From Camarhynchus parvulus (taxonomy: Eukaryota > Chordata > Aves > Passeriformes > Thraupidae): DNA of 64,000 bases. The stretch is from contig NC_044600.1 in NCBI RefSeq assembly GCF_901933205.1, positions 2,480,001-2,544,000 of the forward strand, read 5' to 3'. Numbering within the stretch: position 1 is the stretch's first letter; the number at the start of each line of letters is the position of its first letter. The position numbers and the translations under genes are program-made. The notes beneath the pieces are model-generated. The model did not search any database, had not been told where the DNA came from, and was given only the letters and a program-made list of their open reading frames with translations. This document shows, piece by piece, positions 51,039-63,275 of the stretch.

Positions 51039-51661
51039 TTGTGTGATCTCTGCTGCCCAGAGTGACCCCAAGAAGAGTTAGAAAGTCTCTTTTCCCAGCC
51101 TGGTGCTTGAAGAAGGAGTCAGGGCTCTTCGTTTATCAGTCTCAAGGTTGTTTAGGGTATCTTATCTGTAAAATTCTTTCTCTTGCGCTGCCAAGGTCCA
51201 TCCAGCAGGACAGTTCCAGGCACTCTGCCTGCCCCTGGGGTAGTGTTATCTTTTTGTACTAAAAACTACATGTACAATGTTTACAATTACTTCCCAATAC
51301 CTGTCACCTGTGTTAGACACTGAGCTTCTACTCTCAACCAATCCAAAAGTGCCAACAGCACAGCAGAAGACGGAGGCCAAGAAGAAGAAGGAGAAAGGCT
51401 GGACACACCCAAGTTCCTCCTTCTTGCCTCCTGAACCCCCATACCAAAACCCTAAAATTTACCTTTTCACCATGATAACGTCACTATTATTCTACTTAAA
51501 CTGTTGTGGCCTGCTGATCTTCATCTAAGGTTGGTAATTTGCTCCATGGGTCATAATCAAACCCACAGGTGTTTTGGGCTCTGTGCCAGGGTCTCTGAGC
51601 CCCCTGGCAGGGGTCCTGGCAATCCAGGACAGCCAGAGGGATGTCCTGGGTTCCCACAGCA
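51037..51661 (-). mobile_element. Solo LTR of an endogenous retrovirus (passerine family)
   Basis: About 625 bp with TG (51037) and CA (51660-51661) ends. Read on the minus strand it starts tgctgtgggaaccc and ends gatcacacaaca, and I recognise it as a common songbird ERV LTR. The polyadenylation region (plus-strand ggttgtttagggtatc, about 51147) appears to have lost the AATAAA hexamer that I recall in the family. That comparison is from memory. No internal gag/pol/env sequence borders it. The flanking 33-bp repeat is discussed as a finding. Confidence 0.8.
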
Positions 51662-51662
51662 T

Positions 51663-51695
51663 TGCTGCTGCTGCTGGGGGGGATAAATGGCCTTG
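51663..51695 (+). repeat. Right arm of 33-bp direct repeat flanking the LTR
   Basis: Identical over 33 bases to 51006-51038. It starts one base after the LTR terminus. Its sequence diverges from the left copy immediately on both outer sides. Confidence 0.9.
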
Positions 51696-51900
51696 CCTGG
51701 CCATGCCTGAGCCGGAGCCAGCGCCTGGGAGGCAGCTGGCAGGGAGCTGGGAGCAGCCAGTGCCAGCTCGTGTCATCCCAGCTGCAGTCTGCGCCCTGCC
51801 CATGTCTGAGAGCCCTGTAAAGAGAAGCCTGGGCAGGAAAAAAATCAGCTTAATTGCCTTGGGGTTGCAGGCAGCTGTAGATCCCATGGTCCTGACTGAT
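51696..51900. other. GC-rich non-coding patch
   Basis: Visible GC-rich stretch (ctgagccggagccagcgcc) with a few CpGs. Overlapping open frames on both strands extend into the LTR and are therefore not genes. No promoter motif is evident. Confidence 0.5.
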
Positions 51901-54900
51901 GCTTAGATAAATATTTCATATTCTCTCACTGGGGAGACAAGGAAATGCATTTCTTTTTTTCCTCAGTTACAGCTTGTTTTATACCAAGTCTGCAGGCTCC
52001 TGGGTCTGCCTTGCTTTGTTTTCTCCTGGAGGACACAGGACTCTGGTGCCCTGATCTAAAGAGGATTTACAGGTAGTGAGGATAATGTTACAACAGCACA
52101 ACTCTCCCAGTCTCATGTTTCCTTCTTTCAGGTCCTAATGCATAATAAAAGATATTTTATGGTTCTGATCAAAAGCTCAGAGAGTTCCATGCTAAAATCC
52201 AGTGACTGCAGGTGAGCCTGACATTTCAAGAATATCTCATGTTATATTTGTCTTCCTGTGTTAGATTAAAGGAGCAGCAGCTCTCTGACCAGAAATACAT
52301 GCACTGGGAAAATTGGGCCAGAACTGATATTTAAAATAAAATGTATTTATTATTGTAACATTTTAAATTCAAGCCTTTAAATTATTCATGCCCACCAGAA
52401 AACCATCCCAATTCAGCACCTGCAGTCTCCATGTTTTACTGGTGACAGAGAAAGAAAATACCCTTTCTTGTGAAATATTCAGATACTTCAGATGCCTAAT
52501 AAAAATGCAGGTATATTATCTCCATGTTACTTATCTTGAAAGGAGGATGATGTTGAGACAATAAACTGTTTAAAAATAAATCCCTTTCTGACAATCCACA
52601 AAACAATGGGGAATGTATTCATCTCCATTTGCCTTTCTGACTGACGGTAAAAACTAATAGACAACATAGTCATCAGAATGATTTTGTAACAATTCCACAG
52701 AGGTTTAGCTAATTCTTTTCAAGTCCATTTTATTAGTCAGGAAAAAAAAATAAGTCAAATCCTGATTTAATAAGTGGTGGATTTGAATAAATTACTCTAG
52801 TTCTGTGTTCATTGAACTTTAAACAAATTGTTCCACAATCCATTGCCAAGCAACTAGAACATATCCTTAGGAAGTTCAACAACATACTTTGATTAAATTG
52901 GTAGGGTGAACAAACAGTTTACTGGGAACTTCAGGCTTAGAAAATGAAGATTTACCAAAGTGGAGTTTTCCTCATTAATTCTATCAATCACCTATAAATA
53001 GAGGCTTATGCTTAATAAATTGACAGAATCACATTCTATCTGAAACCATTTGTATTTCTGATAATGTGTTTGCCCAGGATGCTGATGGCATTTTAATGCT
53101 GTTGAAATACTGCAAACCTGTCTTTAGCTTTAGACAACTACAAGAATTAAACTCAACCTTTCTTATAAACACATATGTCCTGAAAAACTGTTACTACAAT
53201 AGCTAAGAAAGACTGGTACCTAAAAAAATTACATTTGAGGACAGAAAAACAATCATAGAATTGTATTAACATGTCTTAGGTTTATTATCTTGGGTCTTTG
53301 ACCCACTGGAAGATGAATAAGAGAAATTACTGCACCCTGAGAGTGTCTTCATCAATCAAGATAACAAAATTACCAATAACTCTAGGTATTGAAAACAAGA
53401 GTTTAGCTATTGCTGTTTTTAAGAGGAAATTTGTAGAAAATCTCACTGTATTATGTATTTGGAGCAACCATCCTAACTCTAGAGAGAAATGAGTTTAGGA
53501 GATCTCCAGCTCTACAAGTATGAAATTATTACAGGCTGATTTACTTAAAGTTTTCATATTTTGGCTCACAGTTTGGATAGTACAAGAGGTTTATCCTAGT
53601 ACAGAAGTTTAACATCCCCATTTTATACTATTTTCTGTTAGGATCTTTACTGTTCCTGCAGCCCAGTGTCTGGGTTTGAGTGCCAGGCTTGGTTTGGAGG
53701 ACGTCAGGAAACAACAACCCTTGAGCCCTTCACAGTTACAGAATCCCACATCCAGCAGCAACGTAAAAATTACACTTGCATCAGTTCTCTTAACTCTGGA
53801 TTTTAAAAAGCTAAACATTTAAAGCCATTCCACATTACTTTTGGTAACCACAGGATCACAGAGGGGTAAAAAAGTTCAAGCTCAATCCAGCAGACCCACT
53901 CCATTCTACGAAAATAGCCAATTTAGGGCTATTATCAGAAAATAACTTTCATTAAGCTTTCATCATTTGTAGTCTACTACAGACCATCTCAGCTTTCTAA
54001 AATGTCAACATCTAAAAGTATCATCATTCTTCATTATGCTGGAGGGGGAAAAAAATAGATCAAATGGAAAGGAAGAACTCTCACTTTCAGATAAGCAGAG
54101 TGTAATTCCACAGTGAAAATGAGGAGCTAATGCTTTAGCACTTACATGGACTCTAACCATTTATAATAATAGAAGCAAGAAGATACTTGCATAAAGAAGT
54201 GTCTATATTTGATTGCATCTCTCTCCTGCCATCATTCATGGGAGCCTGGACAGGCTGTCATTTTGTTCTGGTCAAGGACCAGCTCATCATTTCTCACCCA
54301 GGACTAGCCAGGCACGGCTTAGGAAAGAGTTTTGAACTCCCTGCATGGCAAACAGAGCCAGTTTGAAGAATTATTGGACTCTGACTTACAGCTGAATATG
54401 GTTAAACCTGTGAGTTCCACAAAAGATCCCTACTGCAGGCTCAGTGTTTGTGTAATAGTCACTGAATGGCTGAAAACTGCAATGAAATGTATTAATAAAA
54501 GTCAAAAATCAGTGATTGTTTCATGTTGTGTGGGATAAGTCACAGTAGTTAAGCTGTTGATTCACAAGGATGTGAATGCTAAATGAAATGACAAAGAGGA
54601 GGAGAACAAACTATTTTGAACAGAAACAACACTGGAATGATTCCTGCTCAGGGCTCTGTCCTTCCCCTCAGCTTTCTGCAGTCACTGACCAGTGAAATCA
54701 CTTGTAAGAACAGACTCACTAAATAAGACTGAGAAAACCCCAATCCCTAAAAAAATCTTCCTGAAACTTCTAAAATGAATTCAGCCAACTTTGCACAATG
54801 CAGAGGAATTTAGAAGGAAATCAATCTCCACTTATTTACAAAAGTTTTAAGATCTTACCTCCAAGTATTTTTATTTTTATTAGCCCCTCAAAGCATCAAA

Positions 54901-55453
54901 ATCTCTCCAAAGATCATCTAGCATCTAATATCTGAGTTTACACAAAATTTAAGTCCATCCATTGAGAGTTACTGAAATGCAGGGTGTTTGCTGGTTACAT
55001 TGTGTGATATACCTCAGCTCCAGATGTATACTGCTGCAGTATAGTTCCCTGAAAAATAGAGCTTTTTGGAAAATTTTCCACAAGAAATCCTCCACTAAGC
55101 TTTAATGCTGTCTGATGCAAGGAGACTTATTTAGGGTATTAAAGATCTGTCTGTTGGACAGATAACTTCCAATTTCAAACTTTAAGTATTCCTCAAACTC
55201 TATAACTAATGCCTCTATTTAAGAAAACCTCAAGATTACGCCAATTCTATGACTATTTTGTAAAGCTGAAGGAAAGGTTTAAATATTCACTCAAGTGCCA
55301 ATCACAAATCCAGGCTGATCCACCCAGGAAATGCATTTCCTCAAGCAGTTTCCCTTCAGTTATCCTGGAGATGTAGCTCTCAGCCCAGGGGTTCAGCTGC
55401 TTGGGATCCCAGGCTTAGCTTGGATGGAGCCTGGCCAGGTGCCCTTGGCTCAG

Positions 55454-55555
55454 GTTTCTGAGGAAATTGAGGAGTTTTTAGCAAGAAAGTGGGATAAAAG
55501 AAGCTGGAGTCAAGAAAAGAAGAGAAAAGTGAGATGTGATTACTGCAAATTCAAG
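55454..55555 (+). other. Exon-like segment (102 bases)
   Basis: Bounded by gcccttggctcag (acceptor) and TTCAAG|GTAGAAG (donor), it holds exactly 34 codons in phase 0 at both ends. The translation begins VSEEIEEFLARKWDKRSW... and is acidic, then basic, ending with a CDYC pair. The same frame is open from 55331 to 55669. The two-cysteine spacing alone does not define a zinc finger, and I recognise no family. Coincidence remains more likely than a real exon. Confidence 0.15.
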
Positions 55556-56479
55556 GTAGAAGTCCTTCCCTATCCTGCTGCTGGCTGGCCACAAAAGCCA
55601 CCACTCAGACCAAGGATATTTTTGAGATTCATCAAAGTCATCTGGAAAAAAAATGTTAATTACAGGTAAAAATATGGAAACTCAAGACAATTCTCTGCAA
55701 TCTGCTCTGTAAAACTCAGAATAAGAAGTAGCTTTCTCAGAGTATTTTATATTTTAGCTTGAGTAGGCTAAAGAGCATGTTCAAAAGTTTTTGGAATAGG
55801 GAATGAGTTGGACACTGAAGAGGAAGCTGGGTTTCCATACTGAGTGGCCAAAGAAGAATATCAGAGAATGACCTTCTTTCCTAACTGGGGTCTGAACATG
55901 AAGCTTTATTAATTACATTTACATTTTAAGTTAATGTTGTCTGGAGATATTTGGAAACAAACAATTTCCAATACTTTCAGGGTGCTTTAGGTCTTTGGGC
56001 TTCAGATCTCCCTAACTCATCAGTCAGATTCAATTTAGGGCTATTGTAAATCCTGGATGGGAAGCTCACATTTGCTCACATAATTTCATTTGAAAATTAA
56101 GCCATTTTATATTATTTTAAGATGTTATTCTGCCACTACAAAGAACCTACATCTTACAGGGAGTTTCCTTGACAAATAAATGCTAACAATTATTTTGCTA
56201 TGCACTGGGTTTGCAGGAATGCTCCAACTCTTGTCCTCTAATCTGAATTGTCCTCACCCATGGAAGGTTTGATCTTGAAGCATTAAACACTAAGAGTGCA
56301 AGACAGAAATGTTTCACTTCTGCTCCTCTCTGCTGCTTAGATGAGCAATCAGCAGAGCTGCAAACACATTCCTGTTCTAGCATTCTGGAGGGGAAAAATG
56401 GCCATTTCTCAGCCAGGGTAAAGCACATGCATTTGTTTAGCTTTTTGTCTGTTAACAAAGAACATTAATTATAAAATCT

Positions 56480-56720
56480 CTCACCAGTTCATTTAATCAA
56501 ATGCAATCTGGTCTCTGATCACTTGAACGCATAATCAGCCTCACCCTTCTGCCTGCTTGAGAATTATTGATTTTGTCTCTCAAGCCCAGCAGAGGTCCAG
56601 GTGATGCAAATAATAATTACCAGAGCTAATGCGATTATTGCATGTGAACTGATTACTATAATTAGGATGTGTTTGTTTGTATTAAAAGGAAAAGTAAATT
56701 GCCTTGCAGGTTTTAAGGAA
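56480..56720. promoter_or_regulatory. Strong candidate conserved non-coding enhancer
   Basis: Within 240 bases there is a perfect octamer ATGCAAAT (56604-56611) immediately followed by TAATTA (56614-56619), then gctaatgcgattattgcatg, which contains a CpG, and gattactataattagg. Upstream are atttaatcaaatgc and gagaattattgatttt. Octamer sites abutting homeodomain cores are the classic POU/SOX/homeodomain layout of deeply conserved vertebrate enhancers. There is no transposon similarity and no open frame. Conservation is inferred from texture only. Confidence 0.4.
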
Positions 56721-59670
56721 AAAAACAATAACAACACATCTGTAGTTGCAATTATACAATCCTATATTAAATTATGGTAAGAAATCTACTCTCTGCACAA
56801 AGTTAAAATATTCTTTTCTAAAGAAATTACATTCACTAACATGCAGTTAGGAATAAAATATCCAAGAAAGAGAAGAAAATGTTCTACATACACCTCCCCC
56901 ATGAATGATATTGAATGAGATATCTTTCTAAATTACTGACATAAATAATCTTCCTCTTCTGTTCCAGCAGATATTATTTCTTAAATCACTCCTTCTGCAT
57001 ACTCTGTTTTAATGTCTTGGATAAAGCCCAAGCATCTTCAATTGTGTTACACCTTGCTCTTCAGAGAGAGCCATGGGATATTTCTAGATGTTACTACTGA
57101 AGGATCAGCACCAAGAATCTGAACGATGAAGTTTTACACAACATATTACACTGAGAATGGAATGGGACATAAAGGAGATTTGCTTGAGACACACTCCCAC
57201 ACATGGCCAGAGGATAAACCAGTGTCCCATAAGCATTTTACACACAGGCTTTTACAATCCCCTGCAATTTATCAAACAACAAACTCAGCAGAGAACTGTG
57301 AAAAATGGCAATAGGAAAAGAGATTTCATTACACTCTGCATTGCTCATTTTGGAGGCAGGAACACTCCCACAGCCAGGGTGCTGCAAAGTGCCCTCAATC
57401 ACCAAGGGTTTGACTTGGCAAAATGACCGATGGCTGCACTGGGCTGACAAATGTGCTCAGCCTTGGGTGTGCTCTCCAGCCCGCCCCAGCCTCACAGCAG
57501 CCCGATTCTGGCACACAGCAAGGATTTGTGCTGTGGTATGAAGCTGTTCCTGCGTGTGTTCAAGAGATTTCAAACGAGAGAGAATGGAAATGAGGAGGGA
57601 CAGCCAAAGAGAGAAGGCTCAGGCAGGGCTGGAGCCTGACTGCAAAGTGATGACAAAGCTGCTTCCTTTCTCCCCCATGTCTTTATCTCCTAAGATTATA
57701 AGTTAGTTGGAGAATGGCCTTTCTTTGGCTTGCTTTGCATGTCTATAGTGTCTGCTATAATTAAACACTTATTCAAAACTTCTCAATGCTTCTGCAATAC
57801 TGATAATATGCAATCATAAATAAATTATAATGAATTTTTTAAAAAATGCATCAAAATAGGAATTGAAAATTAGGTTTTTTGTGTGTTTTTTTTTTTCTAA
57901 CTGTGCCATTGACTGTGTTCTCAAGTACAGCAACAAGAGCTAGAGGATACAACTGTGTGCCAAAACAAGTGGAGCTGTTCCAGTCCTTGAATTTTTAATG
58001 GTCATTTCTATAAGTGATTAACAGGAAACATTAGGAAAAAAACAATGAAATATTAACATACTTCTAATATTATTAGAGAATCACCAAATGTTTCCAAATA
58101 ACTGAAGTTATTGACTGAATAATATAGCAAGGACATAAATCTCCTAGGAGCTTAGACTTTTTGTTTGACTTCACAGCCTAAGTTCTACTTTTAGAGGACA
58201 GAGCTCTTCAACCAAAGACTTTTTCTTTCCCCCCACAGAAAACTTGCATTTAGTGTCTGGAAACTTTTCTACTTTCTCTATTGTCAGAGAAGGGGAAGAA
58301 GGGTGAAAATATGTCTAAGAGGAAAGCCTAAAAACTGAAGACTTCCACTCAAGTTTAGGTGCTGTTCTCCACCCTCAGTACAGGAACAGAACATTGCAAC
58401 TCCTGTAAAGAACAGAGAGGTTGTTCTTGAAGAAAATTACTCGTAATCTGCTCACTCATGGCTGTGAAGTTTCACTATAGCTTTGGATAAAGTTATATTA
58501 TTGTTTCCATTGTAGTCTTACATTTCTAAATCAATATACAAGACAAGATGTATGATCTTACAGGAAAACATATTTTATTTAAATGGAAAGGTGATTAACC
58601 TAAAGGAGGAAGGGAAATATGCAGACAATAAGAAAAAAATATCCAGGCAACAGCTGCAAAATGTCTAGGAAAAATATTACCATTTTCTAAGAATCTATTT
58701 GTTGCATGTCTGTTTAATACAGTTGATAGCAGAGAGCAGGGACTAAAGCAGAAAGCTTGTTCTTTTTTTATAAACTAAATGTTGGAAAATAAAGTGTACA
58801 TATTAAAACCTAACACTGTACTCCAAAGGGAATTACAAGCACATGCCATAGCCCTCTTGTCAAAGGAATATAAGCAAAACTAATTAGCTGAACGATGTTT
58901 TCATTGTACATTTTGTCAGGAAGTCATTAAAGCTGTTTTCACAATAATACATTCAGATCTATGGAAAACTCAGCTCTCCCAACTCATTACCATTGCAGTT
59001 GACAGGGCTGCATGTTTGGGATATTCATTACCTTTAATGAACACAGGGATCTCCAGCACAGATTTACACATCCTACTCTGCAAGGGATCCCTTCCCTTTC
59101 CAGTGGCAATGCTCATCTACAATCTTCAGCTTCACGGGGTAAAAGCAGCAGTTTTGCAATTTCAAATATATGTCCAGATAACAGAAAGAAAAATTGTTTT
59201 GAAGTTTGGGTCCATTTTATCATATTTATATTGGCAGAAGCATCTAAAGCACATACCTGACCACAGCCCAACTCAAAAGCTTATCTAGAAAACTGTAGAG
59301 AAGGTAAATCATAAGAAAGACAAGATAATACATGAATTAAAAGTTCAGGTGTATTTCTTGACATGCAAGAAGCAGGTACTGAGTCAGGCTATGTACATTC
59401 ACCTTAATTAACAACAACTTGACCCAGCCAGGGCTGTGTTTCCATGTCTGATTCAGGCACAAGCACAATCTCCATAGGTTTAGTCCATCAGGAAAAGGCA
59501 CTGTGCCATGGGTTTACTGTGCAGAACCTCTGCTCAAAACCTGGAGGGTGGTTTTGCTCAGTCATAATCTTATCTGCCTCAGGTTCCATTTTCCTACAGC
59601 CCTCAGTGGTATTTTTGTGTTGGGGTGCTCTTAGCAGTGCCCACAGCTGAGCACACAAAATTAGAGGCAG

Positions 59671-60116
59671 TGATGCCTGGAGAGGCTGCCTGGAGCAGAG
59701 GCTGGGCAGAGCTAAAGGAATAAAGTGGGGATTTAATAAAAGGCCTCAAAGGATCCACCTTGGGAAGTGCAAGAGCCCAGCCAGGGCTACACCCAAGATG
59801 GACCCCAAGTCACAAGTTTTCACCCCTTTATAAATTTTGGTCCATTTTCATATTGGAAATTGTCTGTAATTGTCCAATTCCAGCCCCAGGCGATGCAGTC
59901 CCACCCTCCCAGGTTGCTCTCCTCCACTCCCTGTTTGCACTTTTTGGGCTGAAGCTGCAGTGCTGTCCTTGGTTCTGGGCTGCAAAAGGATTGTTCTGTG
60001 TGCCTGAGCTGTGAGGAGAGCTGCTGACACTGTGTGTGGAGTTCAGAGTTATAAACCAGTGCAGTGCAGAGGCTGGGAAATGTGAAAGTTAAACTTAAGG
60101 CATCAGAGCAGCCAAT
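59671..60116 (-). mobile_element. Solo LTR of an endogenous retrovirus (third copy)
   Basis: Sequence between tgatgcctggagagg and catcagagcagcca matches, block by block, a passerine LTR I recall: ataaagtggggattta, ggcctcaaaggatccacc, cacccaagatggac, gcaaaaggattgttctgtgt, ctgagctgtgaggagagctg, gttataaaccagtgcagtgc. On the minus strand an ATTAAA (plus-strand TTTAAT, 59732-59737) sits where the polyadenylation signal belongs. Exact ends and target duplication could not be fixed. A 121-codon minus-strand frame inside it is incidental. No internal retroviral genes adjoin. Confidence 0.75.
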
Positions 60117-63096
60117 GTCCTGGAGAGCAGAGCTGCTTCCCCACCTCTGAGCAGGAATTGCTGCCTTCAAAGGGATCTGCAGCATGGAAATACAAATTTC
60201 CTAAATGGCTTGGCTGTTCAGCAAAAACTACAAAAATCACCTTGAGTGTTTTGTAGCTGTTTACATTATATTGAGGGTTAGCTGAATTCAGACTCAGGAC
60301 AGCTTCAGACCCTCATAGAAGGAGTCAAAGTTCCAAGACCAAAGTAATTTTGAAATTACTGGAATGCTGTGGGGATAGAAGAAAAAACATAGTGGCAATC
60401 CTAGCTATGAAAAGATCACTTCATAAATTTTTCTTCTTAGTAGCTTTTAGTAGAAGCCTATAAATTAGAACAAAAGCAAAACCAAACATAAGTCCATTTT
60501 TCTCTCAATTCCCTCCTTAAACAGAATACTGCCTTGGAGAATGAAATAATAAGTGATATACATAACTTTATAATCCTCTAACTGTGATCCATATCCCTCC
60601 CTCTGGTCAGATACTTAAATAAAATGTGAAAAGGAATCACTTCTTAAAGAAGATGCATTTTTCCCAGCTGCCACATACCTCCAAAGTTGATTTTGCAGAA
60701 GTAATGAATGATCTCCTTAGGGCTATCCATTTATTTACATAAACCAGTCACGTCTCACAGCCTGTGTAAAGGAGGTCTCCTAAAAGTTCCTTTCCCAAGA
60801 GAATATCCACTGAGCAACGGTGATTTAGCGATTGTTAACGTTCTACAGACAAGCTTATATTTCTCTGTCTCTAAAAGGCCTGAATTTCTTCCACAGGTGG
60901 GACAAAACTCAATTCTTGCTTTCACTGTCATAAGCCCAGCACTGTCCCTGCTCTCCATTTCAGCCCCTGCAGCTGCCCAGGGGTTGCTCTGTCTGCCAGC
61001 CCAGAGATAAGTGCTGTTTGTCAGCTGAAGGAAATCCCAGAGGCATTTCCCACCATGTTCCTTTTTCATCCATTTCTCTGAAATGTCTCAGTTCATATTT
61101 TTACAATCTTTTTTTTTTTTCCCTCATTGAAATTTAACATATTAAAGAGATTTAGCCACTAAATACAAATGAAAGTACAAGTTTTGGACCTGCACAAAGA
61201 TGTTTAAAAGAATTCAGGCTCAAAAAATCTTCAAATGTATTTGAATTTATTTACTCTGTCTAGAAACCCACTCAACTAAATGCTCTTTTGTATATTTTAA
61301 AAGCAAAGCTCAGAAAATTCTTAGTCTCTGTTTATTTCAGGATTAGTGGGTTAGCATGTTAGAAACAACTTACAAATGTTTACAGCCCCAACTAGCAGAG
61401 AATGCACTATCATTACAAGAATTTCTGAAATTTATGCTTGCAACTGTGTATAAAAGAATAATAAAATGCAAACAGGCACTAACTAAATATAATAGGTTTG
61501 AACTTCCTGGATGGCTTCAAGATTGTTTTCTTCATCTGTTTTTTTTCCCATCCTGGTTTTAAATCCTCTTTAGTTTATTTCCAGATTAAATATTTTTATA
61601 AAAATCTCACCATCTGCAACTCTTATCTCCAGAAAGGAAGCAAAATATGTTTGTAAAAGCAGGATTACTTCTGAGGATTTGGAAAGGAATTGAATACATA
61701 GAAAATTAGGGAGAGACATACCTGTCCCAGGGAAAAAAAAAAAAAAAAATTATTTAATATTCTTGTTTACTGAACTCAAACCTATTTCTAACTGGGGAGA
61801 TTAAAAACTGATTTTCAGCACCATAGGAACTGCAGGATGCAAAGAAAAGGAAAAAGGAAAACCAGGAGCACTATATCTGGTTTTGCTCTGTAGGGAATAA
61901 ATTATAGGCACCAGGGTGACTGAGTATGAGACAAAATGAATTATGGAAAGAAGAGGACATATATAATAAACACTAAAATAAAAGTACCATGCATTGTATT
62001 TATACAGACCTGTGATGTATATTCCCCATTCAGGGTTCAGGCTCCCAGTTATTAACATTTTGTTTCTCTGTACAATGGCAGCTCAGGAAGCCTGTCAGGT
62101 TGATTGGACTGGGCTGCCAAGAGCTGCAAATTCTGGCTTTATTTTAAACCATCGCACAAGGGGCAGCTGACTAAAGCAGATGGCAAAAATGCTGCACTGG
62201 CTTTGGCTAGAGAGGCTTGGAAATGAGGAATGGTCAGAGCAATATGGGAGAGAGCACAGGAGAGGATTCCGCTGATGCAAACAGGCTCTGAAAGGACAAG
62301 CTGCTGTGAACCTGCACCCAGCCACCAGGAATTCATCCAGCCCAGGAGAAACTGCCCCTCAGGCCTGCAGGGGCTCTGTAGCCACCAAGAATCTCCGCTT
62401 GCTCCACCAAAATCACATTCTTTGTGCAGCTCAGCTTGGACCACGTGGGTGATTACCTCTGCTAATTGGTTTGGCAGCTTCGTAACAAGGGAAAAATTCC
62501 TTTACAAGTTAAAGGAGATATCCAGATCTGACACACTCAGGTTACTGCAAGATCCACTAGCAGTTTTCTCATAAAAATCTACCAGATTTCTTTCTTCTCT
62601 TTTGTTTTAAATGTCTCAAAATAATTTACAAGCTCATGTATGACATTGTGTAGGTCAAAAAGTCTGAGCCACTGATTTCAGGAATACAATGGGATTTACA
62701 TTAGCACTTGAACCATATTAAGAACTTATGTTTTTCCTCTACAACAAACCAAAATATTCTAGAAATAATTAAGGTGATTGATTTCTAAATTCATCAAATG
62801 AAATCTTAGAACAGCAGAGAACATGACAAAAGTCACTTATAAGGATAATGCATCAAGTTTTTAAGACAAGTGAGTCAAGGTTAGGCAATTTGCTTTAAAG
62901 AAAGAGCTGTATTATGACTGGGACAAAGCTCTCCTTGTACATCTGTACAAAATATCACTACCTCAACTTGAGTGAACATTTTATCTTGCAGACTAAATTC
63001 ATTATCTTTGGAACTGACCAGTCCTCTTGGTCTGACCTCCTGTTCTTTTCCTTTAAAGCCCTGCTCACCTGGGGGAGAAGTGAGAGCTGAGTGACT
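60117..63096. other. Non-coding DNA; possible 3' untranslated region at right
   Basis: No gene is supported within it. It includes a poly(T) run at 61111-61121, a 17-base poly(A) at 61733-61749, and a GC-richer patch at about 62080-62450 with spurious overlapping frames. If the minus-strand exon ending at 63097 is real, its 3' untranslated region would lie here. The first AATAAA on that strand is at 62138-62143, about 950 bases downstream. Confidence 0.5.
61733..61749 (+). repeat. Poly(A) run
   Basis: Seventeen A followed by ttatttaa. A simple repeat with no associated gene body. Confidence 0.85.
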
Positions 63097-63275
63097 TCAG
63101 TCCAACTGCTCCTTTTCAATCTCCTTTTTCTTCTCCCAGAGCTTTTTTTCCAGCTGACAGACTGTCTCCTTTAAAAGCACAAGTTCCATGTCCTTCCCAA
63201 CTTCACAAATGTCCAAGAACAACCGAGTGAGTTGGTCTAATTGAATTACTTTGTTTTTTTCTGTATGTTTTTTTG
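63097..63275 (-). CDS. Candidate terminal coding exon, short coiled-coil protein (partial)
   Basis: On the minus strand an acceptor (cttaacatacttacag) at 63276-63277 is followed by 58 in-frame codons and a TGA stop at 63097-63099. The pyrimidine tract is weak, but a cttaac branch-like motif is present. The peptide is strongly charged with heptad-like spacing of L, V and I (GKDMELVLLKETVCQLEKKL, then lysine/glutamate-rich to the end), which predicts a coiled-coil C terminus. The other two frames contain stops. No ATG opens it, so earlier exons would lie beyond 64 kb. A CAG|GTGAGC donor-like site follows 30 bases after the stop. I do not recognise the gene. A decayed exon or chance frame is possible. 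Confidence 0.35.

Larger units (their letters stand above)
51901..59670. other. AT-rich non-coding DNA
   Basis: No confident gene over nearly 8 kb. The exon-like segment at 55454-55555 and the enhancer-like block at 56480-56720 are listed separately. A poly(T) run lies near 57886-57897. Open frames at 57.1-57.6 kb overlap each other in a GC-richer patch and show no domain. Confidence 0.65.

Noticed and set aside
51525..51906. Opposing open frames of 110 and 120 codons
   Set aside because: They run across the LTR boundary and the 33-bp repeat arm, so they are compositional.
53820..53930. Possible CR1 tail (cacaggatcacagagg)
   Set aside because: Similarity stops after about 16 bases and the following sequence does not track CR1.
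59820..60185. 121-codon minus-strand open frame
   Set aside because: Almost wholly inside the third LTR, which is non-coding.
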